A stretch of DNA of 13,713 bases from an uncultured Oscillospiraceae bacterium (GTDB lineage: Bacteria > Bacillota > Clostridia > Oscillospirales > Ruminococcaceae), in assembly GCA_900547015.1 (NCBI GenBank), contig URFD01000041.1, forward strand, positions 1-13,713, in the 5' to 3' direction. Each line of letters opens with the position of its first letter. Position 1 is the stretch's first letter. The translations under genes and the position numbers were made by a program. The notes below the pieces were generated by a model. That model saw only the letters and a program-made list of their open reading frames with translations. It did not search any database and was not told the origin of the DNA. Shown here piece by piece: positions 1 to 4,599 of this stretch.

Positions 1-37
1 AAAAAGCCCGGAAAATGGCGTATTTCCGGGCTTTTTT
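1..37 (-). terminator. Rho-independent terminator of the rplM-rpsI operon
   Basis: A perfect 14-bp inverted repeat (1-14 with 23-36) encloses an 8-nt loop. The core is GCCCGGAAA/TTTCCGGGC, flanked by A and T runs on both sides, so it can act in either direction. It lies about 20 bp past the rpsI stop, so its obvious job is to end the minus-strand ribosomal protein transcript. Confidence 0.9.
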
Positions 38-56
38 AGCATTATTAAGCTGTAGA

Positions 57-455
57 TTATCGCTTGCTGAACTGCGGTGCACGACGTGCAGCCTTGAGGC
101 CGTATTTCTTACGCTCTTTCATTCTTGGGTCACGGGTGAGCAGGCCAGCTTTTTTCAGCTCTGGACGCATCTCGTCGCCGTTCTGGAGCAGTGCGCGAGC
201 AATACCGTGACGGATTGCACCAGCCTGACCGGAAACGCCGCCGCCGCGAACGGTGCAGACAACGTCGAATTTGCCAGCGGTGTTGGTTACTTCAAATGGC
301 TGACGAACGATAACCTTGAGGGTATCCAGACCAAAGTAATCGTCGATGTCGCGGTCGTTGATGGTTACTTTACCGGTGCCTGGGTAGAGTCTTACTCTGG
401 AAACAGAGTGTTTTCTTCTGCCGGTACCGTAGAAATATGCTTTAGATTCGTACAT
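57..455 (-). CDS. rpsI: 30S ribosomal protein S9
   Basis: This encodes a 132-residue protein, close to the usual bacterial S9 length of about 130. The N-terminal region carries the S9 signature YGTGRRKHSVSRVRL. The glycine-rich stretch RGGGVSGQAGAIRHGIARAL follows in the middle, and the basic C-terminus ends in SKR, the tail that in known ribosomes reaches toward the P-site tRNA. The ATG is preceded on the minus strand by GGAAGGAGG with about a 10-nt spacer. It lies 22 bp downstream of rplM and is expected to be co-transcribed with it, as in most bacteria; the strong hairpin at 1-37 ends the unit. Nothing is truncated. The identification is secure from sequence and from pairing with L13. Confidence 0.97.
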   Translation of the reverse strand: MYESKAYFYGTGRRKHSVSRVRLYPGTGKVTINDRDIDDYFGLDTLKVIVRQPFEVTNTAGKFDVVCTVRGGGVSGQAGAIRHGIARALLQNGDEMRPELKKAGLLTRDPRMKERKKYGLKAARRAPQFSKR

Positions 456-477
456 AATTCAGTATCCTCCTTCCGAA

Positions 478-900
478 TTAGAGCTGTTCTGGTTTCTGTG
501 CAGCGTGGTTGTGCTCACTGCCGCGGTAGATTCTGCAGCGGGTGAGAGCCTGTCTGCCGATGGTGGTGTCAGGAATCATACCTTTTACAGCCAGCATCAT
601 TGCTTTTTCTGGATTCTCCTGCATGAGTTTGTCGTAACGGATTGCTTTCATACCGCCAACCCAGCCGGAGTGATGGTAATGAACCTTCTGAACGAGCTTT
701 TTGCCGGTGAGGACAGCTTTCTCAGCGTTGATGATGATGACATGGTCACCACAGTCAACGTGTGGAGCAAAGATCGGTTTATTTTTGCCGCGGAGCAGGT
801 CAGCAGCTTTAGCAGCGGTGCGGCCGAGCGGCTTGTTTGCAGCGTCAATAACATACCATTTACGAGTGATGGTCTGCGGATTAGGCATTGTTGTAGACAT
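478..900 (-). CDS. rplM: 50S ribosomal protein L13
   Basis: The 140-residue product matches L13, a 23S rRNA-binding protein that acts early in large-subunit assembly. Visible family features are the N-terminal RKWYVIDAANKPLGRTA segment, GDHVIIINAEKAVLTGKK, HHSGWVGGMK (usually HSGYPGG.K, slightly divergent here), AVKGMIP, and the C-terminal EHNHAAQKPE. The start at 900 is chosen because AGGAGG lies 8 nt upstream; an in-frame ATG four codons later is a less likely alternative. It is the first gene of the rplM-rpsI operon, with a TTGACA/TATAAT promoter about 90 bp upstream and a structured leader that may allow feedback control by free L13. Confidence 0.97.
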   Translation of the reverse strand: MSTTMPNPQTITRKWYVIDAANKPLGRTAAKAADLLRGKNKPIFAPHVDCGDHVIIINAEKAVLTGKKLVQKVHYHHSGWVGGMKAIRYDKLMQENPEKAMMLAVKGMIPDTTIGRQALTRCRIYRGSEHNHAAQKPEQL

Positions 901-985
901 GGTAAGTACCTCCTGTTTTTTTGATGATCGAACACAATTTATATCATCGGTTTTCCGTCAAGATCCCAATGATGACAAATCAACG
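901..985 (-). promoter_or_regulatory. rplM 5' leader with alternative hairpins (candidate L13 autoregulatory leader)
   Basis: The leader between the predicted start near 985 and the rplM ATG is about 85 nt. Hairpin I pairs ATCATTGG (966-973) with CCGATGAT (943-950): eight pairs including one G-U, with a 15-nt loop. Hairpin II pairs GATGAT (943-948) with ATCATC (923-928). They compete for the same GATGAT, so only one can form at a time. There is no U-run after hairpin II, which argues against a plain attenuator. L13 leaders that control rplM-rpsI are known in low-GC Gram-positives, but I cannot confirm that this matches that family's consensus. Confidence 0.45.
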
Positions 986-991
986 CTCTCT

Positions 992-1020
992 ATTATACCC
1001 AATTCAAAATCGACTGTCAA
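992..1020 (-). promoter_or_regulatory. Consensus sigma-A promoter of rplM-rpsI
   Basis: On the minus strand TTGACA (1015-1020) is followed by exactly 17 nt and then TATAAT (992-997). Both hexamers match the vegetative consensus perfectly, as fits a highly expressed ribosomal protein operon. Transcription should begin near 985. Confidence 0.93.
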
Positions 1021-1218
1021 GGGCAATTTATCCGTAAATTTAATTTATAGCCGGTTCTCTCTTAAAATCTCTCGTTTTTGCTCGTTTTCTCTCCATTACT
1101 TGCTTGCTGTTTCATTTTTTACACGAAACTTTGCTGGGATTTGAGTCCGTTTGTTGTTCAGATTGCCCTCGAGTTTTCAACAATTCCAAAAGCCCGCAGG
1201 TTTTCCGACCGTTCTTGC

Positions 1219-1247
1219 TCGACATCCACCCGCTTTGAGAGTATAAT
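1219..1247 (+). promoter_or_regulatory. Sigma-A promoter of murD
   Basis: TCGACA (1219-1224, five of six matches to TTGACA), a 17-nt spacer and TATAAT (1242-1247) point toward murD. The start site should be near 1254, giving a leader of about 45 nt. A short perfect hairpin, CCTAG/CTAGG around a 7-nt loop (1262-1278), lies in that leader just before the ribosome binding site. The stretch from about 1021 to 1218, between this and the divergent rplM promoter, is AT-rich and pyrimidine-rich, with nothing else I recognise. Confidence 0.82.
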
Positions 1248-1297
1248 AAAGACATCTGTAACCTAGTAACCACCTAGGATGAAAGGAAGATAGAAGA

Positions 1298-2689
1298 ATG
1301 AACGACAAACTGAACTCCTTTTACCGGAGTCTGAACCATAAAAAGACCGCCTTTATCGGCTTGGGACGCAGCCACCGCGAGCTGCTGCCGATGTTTGCAA
1401 AGCAGGGTGCGCAGGTGACCCTGCGCGACAGACGCACCCGCGAACAGATTGGGGAGGAGGCCGAGCTGCTGGAGCAGCAGGGCATCACCCTGAAGCTGGG
1501 AGAGGGCTATCTGGACGGGCTGTGCGAGGAGGACATCATCCTGCGCACCCCGGGCATGAACTATCTGACCCCGGCCTTGCAGCAGGCAAGGGAAAGCGGA
1601 GTGGCTGTCACCAGCGAGATGGAGCTGTTCTTTGAGCTGTGCCCCTGCAAAATCTATGCAGTGACCGGCTCGGACGGCAAGACCACCACCACCTCGGTGA
1701 TTGCAGAATTTTTAAAAGCGCAGGGCTTCCGCGTCTTTTTGGGCGGAAACATCGGATTCCCGCTACTGCCGCGCATTGAGCAGATCGGACCGGACGACCG
1801 CGCTGTGGTCGAGCTGTCCAGCTTCCAGCTCATCTCGATGAGAAAATCTCCGGATGTGGCGGTTGTGACCAACGTTGCCCCTAACCATCTGGATGTTCAC
1901 AAGGATATGCAGGAGTACATCGACGCCAAGCGCAACATCTATCTGCATCAGGGAGGACTCAGCCGCACCGTCATCAATGCGGACAACGAAATCACCGCCT
2001 CCTTCCTGCCGGAAATCCGCGGAGAGGCTCTACAGTTCAGCCGCAAAATCACCCCGAAGCTGGGCTGCTATCTCGCTGAGGACGGCACCCTGACCATGGC
2101 AGACCGCCACAGCGTCACCCCGGTCCTGCACATGGAGGAAATCAAAATCCCGGGCATCCACAATGTCGAGAACTATCTGGCTGCCATCAGCGCAGTATGG
2201 GGCGAGGTTTCCAAGGAAACGATTGTCGAGGTTGCCAAGAGCTTTGCCGGCGTGGAACACCGCATCGAGCTGGTACGGGAGCTGGACGGCGTGAAGTGGT
2301 ACAACGACTCGATTGCATCTAGCCCGACCAGAACCATCGCAGGGCTCAACTCCTTCCGCCAGAAAATCATCCTGATTGCCGGTGGATATGACAAGAAAAT
2401 CCCGTTTGAACCGCTGGCTCCGAAAATTTTGGAAAAGGTCAAGGTGCTGATTTTGATGGGAGTGACTGCGCCAAAAATCGAAGCAGCCGTCACCGGCTGT
2501 CCCGGATATGCCGAGAGCGGACTTCGCATCCTTCATGTCAGCTCGATGCAGGAGGCCGTTGAGCAGGCAAAACAGGCAGCAGGAGAGGGAGACATCGTTT
2601 CGCTGTCGCCTGCCTGTGCGAGCTTTGACCTCTACCCGGACTTTGAGGCAAGGGGCAGACACTTTAAAGAGCTGGTCAAGGCGCTGTAG
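1298..2689 (+). CDS. murD: UDP-N-acetylmuramoyl-L-alanine--D-glutamate ligase
   Basis: MurD is the cytoplasmic ATP-dependent ligase that adds D-glutamate to UDP-MurNAc-L-alanine in peptidoglycan precursor synthesis. The 463 residues show the three-domain Mur ligase plan. An N-terminal UDP-binding domain carries GLGRSHREL near residues 21-29. The central ATPase has P-loop GSDGKTT (124-130), NHLDVH (196-201) and K211 in DAKRNIY, at the place of the carbamylated lysine. The C-terminal domain begins near HRIE (321-324), followed by YNDSIASSPTRT, typical of MurD rather than MurC, MurE or MurF. GSDGKTT instead of GTNGKTT is a variant I know from clostridial MurD. The ATG follows AAAGGAAG. The protein ends in the usual FEARGRHFKELV block, so it is complete. 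It is the first gene of a plus-strand operon ending at 3420. Confidence 0.96.
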   Translation: MNDKLNSFYRSLNHKKTAFIGLGRSHRELLPMFAKQGAQVTLRDRRTREQIGEEAELLEQQGITLKLGEGYLDGLCEEDIILRTPGMNYLTPALQQARESGVAVTSEMELFFELCPCKIYAVTGSDGKTTTTSVIAEFLKAQGFRVFLGGNIGFPLLPRIEQIGPDDRAVVELSSFQLISMRKSPDVAVVTNVAPNHLDVHKDMQEYIDAKRNIYLHQGGLSRTVINADNEITASFLPEIRGEALQFSRKITPKLGCYLAEDGTLTMADRHSVTPVLHMEEIKIPGIHNVENYLAAISAVWGEVSKETIVEVAKSFAGVEHRIELVRELDGVKWYNDSIASSPTRTIAGLNSFRQKIILIAGGYDKKIPFEPLAPKILEKVKVLILMGVTAPKIEAAVTGCPGYAESGLRILHVSSMQEAVEQAKQAAGEGDIVSLSPACASFDLYPDFEARGRHFKELVKAL

Positions 2690-2710
2690 CCAGCAAGGGA
2701 TCTGCCGCCG

Positions 2711-2863
2711 GTGGGTATTCGAATCCACCGAAACGGCAACGGGACCATCCTGTTTTACGGGGATGGTCCCGGCACCGGACACCGAACCGGCATCTATTTT
2801 ATGCTGGAAAATATCGCTGACGTTGCCGGAGCACAGGATACCATCAACCGTATGAGAGGATAA
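2711..2863 (+). CDS. Small hypothetical protein between murD and the acetyltransferase
   Basis: I do not recognise this gene. A 50-codon frame can start at GTG 2711, with AAGGGA about 10 nt upstream, and stops at TAA 2861-2863. The product begins M(V)GIRIHRNGNGTILFYGDG, continues GPGTGHRTGIYFMLENIADV, and ends in a short charged tail. It is soluble-looking with a glycine-rich loop and no membrane segment. The stop overlaps the strong AGGAGG site of the following gene, an arrangement typical of coupled operon genes and the main support for it being real. The frame is also the same as murD's, so it is open back to the murD TAG at 2687-2689. murD already has its normal C-terminus, so a broken fusion is unlikely. 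It could instead be an untranslated spacer that is open by chance. Confidence 0.5.
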   Translation: MGIRIHRNGNGTILFYGDGPGTGHRTGIYFMLENIADVAGAQDTINRMRG

Positions 2864-2875
2864 GGAGGAGTCATC

Positions 2876-3376
2876 ATGCCAACTATTCAAATTCGCACCG
2901 CCGTTCCCGAAGATGTGCAGGCCGTTTCCCGGATTCAAATTGAATCGTGGTGGTCAGCCTTTGCCGACATCCTGACCACTCAGACGCTGGAGGAGCATCT
3001 GAAAGAAGATGCCATCGAGCAGATGTACCGTCATGTGCTGGCGGACGAGCAGTTTCACGGACTGCTGCTGACGCTGGACGGACAGCCGCACGCAATGGCC
3101 TTCTGGAGCGCCGCAAGAGGGGAGCAGACACCGGGGCTGGCTGAGCTGATCTGCATCCACAGCCTGAAAGGGAACTGGGGCAAGGGGTACGGCTCGCAGC
3201 TGATGGAGCGCGCCTTGGCAGAGATGAAGGCCGCCGGATACCGCGAGGTGCTGCTGTGGGTCTTTGAGCAGAATCTGCGAGCCCGACGTTTTTATGAAAA
3301 GTTTGGGTTTGCTCTGAACGGACAGCAGCAGAACGACCTTGGCGCAAATGAAATCCAATACCGAAAAACACTGTAA
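2876..3376 (+). CDS. GNAT-family N-acetyltransferase
   Basis: The 166-residue protein has the GNAT fold, which transfers an acetyl group from acetyl-CoA to an amine. The N-terminus, IQIRTAVPEDVQAVSRIQIE, is the usual first strand and helix. Motif A with the acetyl-CoA pyrophosphate loop is GNWGKGYGSQLMERAL (around residues 100-115). Motif B is NLRARRFYEKFGF, with the tyrosine often involved in catalysis. The AELICIHSL strand before motif A is the expected central beta-strand. The start ATG follows TAAGGAGGAG with about 7 nt spacing. The substrate cannot be read from the sequence; it may be a small metabolite, an antibiotic or a protein N-terminus. It is the last gene of the murD operon and is followed by a strong terminator. 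Confidence 0.9.
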   Translation: MPTIQIRTAVPEDVQAVSRIQIESWWSAFADILTTQTLEEHLKEDAIEQMYRHVLADEQFHGLLLTLDGQPHAMAFWSAARGEQTPGLAELICIHSLKGNWGKGYGSQLMERALAEMKAAGYREVLLWVFEQNLRARRFYEKFGFALNGQQQNDLGANEIQYRKTL

Positions 3377-3382
3377 CAGCCA

Positions 3383-3420
3383 GACAGCCCAATCCGAATG
3401 GATTGGGCTGTCGTTTTTTT
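3383..3420 (+). terminator. Rho-independent terminator after the acetyltransferase gene
   Basis: A perfect 13-bp stem (3383-3395 with 3400-3412; core CAGCCCAATCC/GGATTGGGCTG) has a GAAT tetraloop and is followed at once by GTTTTTTT. It ends the murD operon seven bases after the acetyltransferase stop. Confidence 0.96.
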
Positions 3421-3454
3421 ATCAAACTTTTTGCCGGTTTTGGGCCTTGCTCTA

Positions 3455-3483
3455 TTTTCAAACAAGGGCAGATGTAGTATAAT
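3455..3483 (+). promoter_or_regulatory. Probable promoter of the DUF1275 gene
   Basis: A perfect TATAAT (3478-3483) lies 33 bp before the ATG. With 17-nt spacing the -35 is TTTTCA (3455-3460), four of six matches. The preceding terminator and the strong AAGGAGG ribosome binding site at 3501-3507 both support independent transcription here. Confidence 0.72.
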
Positions 3484-3515
3484 CAAAACAATAAAAAGAT
3501 AAGGAGGAATCCGTT

Positions 3516-4229
3516 ATGGGAAAACTAAACCGAGAATATTTGGAGTGTGAACGGCACTGGGTGTTTTGGGTGTTGATCTTTGTTTCCGGATTTTTTGGAG
3601 TCTATACCTTTCTGCTGCGGGGCGGCGTTTTCTGCAACGCTCAGACCGCAAACTTTGTTCTGTTCGCCATTCAGCTAGGGCAGATGCACTGGTCCAAAGC
3701 CGCCTATTATCTGATTCCGATGACCGCCTATATGGCAGGCGCCTTTGTATCGGAGTCGGCCTCTCTCCACCTGACCCAAGTGCGATTTCTGCGGTGGGAG
3801 ACGGTGCTGATTGCCATTGAAATCCTGTTCATTCTGGCGCTGGGCTTTGTTCCTGACAGTGCGCCCTTCCAGATTTCCCAGATTGCCATCAACTTCATCT
3901 GCTCGATGCAGTACAACACCTTCCGGCAGTCTGAGGGAATCCCGATGGCAACCACCTTCTGCACCAACCACACCCGACAGGTGGGGGTTCATCTGTACAA
4001 ATTCCTTTCCGGGCGGGAACGGGAGGCGCTGATTCGGATGCTGCAGCACCTTGGGATGCTGACGATGTTTGTTCTGGGTGGCGTGCTCGGGGTACTGGCC
4101 TGCAACCGCTTTGGCGGACGAGCCATCTGGACCGCCGCAATCCCGATGGCGGTGCTGTTAATTCACTTTATCCGCGCAGACCTGACCATCGAAAAGGACA
4201 AGCTGGGAACCTTGCCGCACGGGCATTAA
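3516..4229 (+). CDS. DUF1275/YoaK-family membrane protein
   Basis: The 237-residue product is a polytopic membrane protein of the DUF1275 (YoaK-like) family. Function is unknown; family members are often annotated as possible transporters without firm evidence. Family-like signatures are GGVFCNAQTANFVLFAIQLG (residues about 36-55, usually NAQTGN; alanine replaces the glycine here) and SMQYNTFR...IPMATTFCTNHTRQVG in the middle. I see about six hydrophobic segments: roughly 15-34, 44-56, 63-80, 93-112, 176-196 and 203-222. There is no cleavable signal peptide. The ATG follows AAGGAGG with 8 nt spacing. The gene is transcribed alone between the terminator at 3383-3420 and the one at 4270-4304, so context says nothing about its role. 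Confidence 0.9.
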   Translation: MGKLNREYLECERHWVFWVLIFVSGFFGVYTFLLRGGVFCNAQTANFVLFAIQLGQMHWSKAAYYLIPMTAYMAGAFVSESASLHLTQVRFLRWETVLIAIEILFILALGFVPDSAPFQISQIAINFICSMQYNTFRQSEGIPMATTFCTNHTRQVGVHLYKFLSGREREALIRMLQHLGMLTMFVLGGVLGVLACNRFGGRAIWTAAIPMAVLLIHFIRADLTIEKDKLGTLPHGH

Positions 4230-4232
4230 GGC

Positions 4233-4263
4233 AAAAAAACGACCGCTCCAAAGGAGCGGTCGT
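4233..4263 (-). terminator. Minus-strand terminator at the end of the gyrB-gyrA transcript
   Basis: A perfect 11-bp stem, ACGACCGCTCC (4239-4249) with GGAGCGGTCGT (4253-4263), has an AAA loop. A run of seven A at 4233-4239 precedes it on the plus strand, which reads as a U-run only for minus-strand RNA; there is no T-run on the plus-strand side. It is the first good terminator downstream of gyrA, about 340 nt past its stop. Confidence 0.85.
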
Positions 4264-4269
4264 AAGTTC

Positions 4270-4304
4270 ATGGAGCGTATCTGTATCGATACGCTCCATT
4301 TTTT
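4270..4304 (+). terminator. Terminator of the DUF1275 gene
   Basis: A perfect 12-bp stem, ATGGAGCGTATC (4270-4281) with GATACGCTCCAT (4288-4299), encloses a 6-nt loop and is followed by a T-run at 4299-4304. It lies 40 bp past the DUF1275 stop, on the far side of the opposing terminator. Confidence 0.92.
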
Positions 4305-4355
4305 ATGCCAACATACGATGTGACGGGGTACAGCTCCTTGGCTCTCCCTTATTTA

Positions 4356-4594
4356 CCCTCTCCGTCCTCGCTGCGCTCGGCCACCTCTCCCGCAGGGAGA
4401 GGCAAGGAATGCCCGCTGGGAGAGCTGTCACCGCAGGTGACTGAGAGGGGATTACAGCTTGGTTTGCCCTCTCCGTCCTCGCTGTACTCGGCCACCTCTC
4501 CCGCAGGGAGAGGCAAGATACCCTCTCCGTCCTCGCTGTGCTCGGCCACCTCTCCCGCAGGGAGAGGCAAGAGATGCCCGCAGGGAGAGGCAAG
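4356..4594. repeat. Cluster of palindromic 51-bp repeats in the gyrA 3' region
   Basis: Three near-identical 51-bp units lie at 4356-4406, 4467-4517 and 4521-4571. They differ visibly only in the GCTGCGCTCGG / GCTGTACTCGG / GCTGTGCTCGG segment. Each ends in the perfect hairpin CCTCTCCC-GCA-GGGAGAGG (first copy 4384-4402) followed by CAAG. An 18-bp fragment of the right end recurs at 4577-4594. Between copies one and two, 4415-4450 holds a related element in inverse orientation with its own hairpin GTCACC-GCA-GGTGAC (4427-4441) and a GGGAGAG/CTGAGAGG flank. No transposase is present. I read this as a REP-like, non-autonomous palindromic element of a type dispersed in gut Firmicutes; that class is recalled, not searched. 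Minus-strand transcription from gyrA runs through it. Confidence 0.88.
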
Positions 4595-4599
4595 ATGTC

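Noticed and set aside
1023..1036. DnaA-box-like TTATCCGTA in the rplM-murD gap
   Set aside because: Only seven of nine positions match TTATCCACA, and it is a single site with no cluster, so it is not evidence of an origin.
2687..2863. Stop-codon readthrough or frame fusion of murD with the following ORF
   Set aside because: MurD already ends with its normal C-terminal block at the TAG, the shared frame has a one-in-three chance, and the small ORF has its own plausible start.
2030..2938. A 302-codon minus-strand frame under murD and the following gap
   Set aside because: It is antisense to the conserved MurD C-terminal domain and has no recognisable features.
4303..4593. A repetitive frame with recurring LSLRERWPSTARTER in the repeat cluster
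   Set aside because: The peptide repeat simply translates the palindromic DNA repeat; such frames are spurious and have no start signal here.
4356..4594. CRISPR array
   Set aside because: The repeats are 51 bp with irregular spacing (60 bp and 3 bp between copies), one element is inverted, and there are no unique spacers of constant length and no cas genes.
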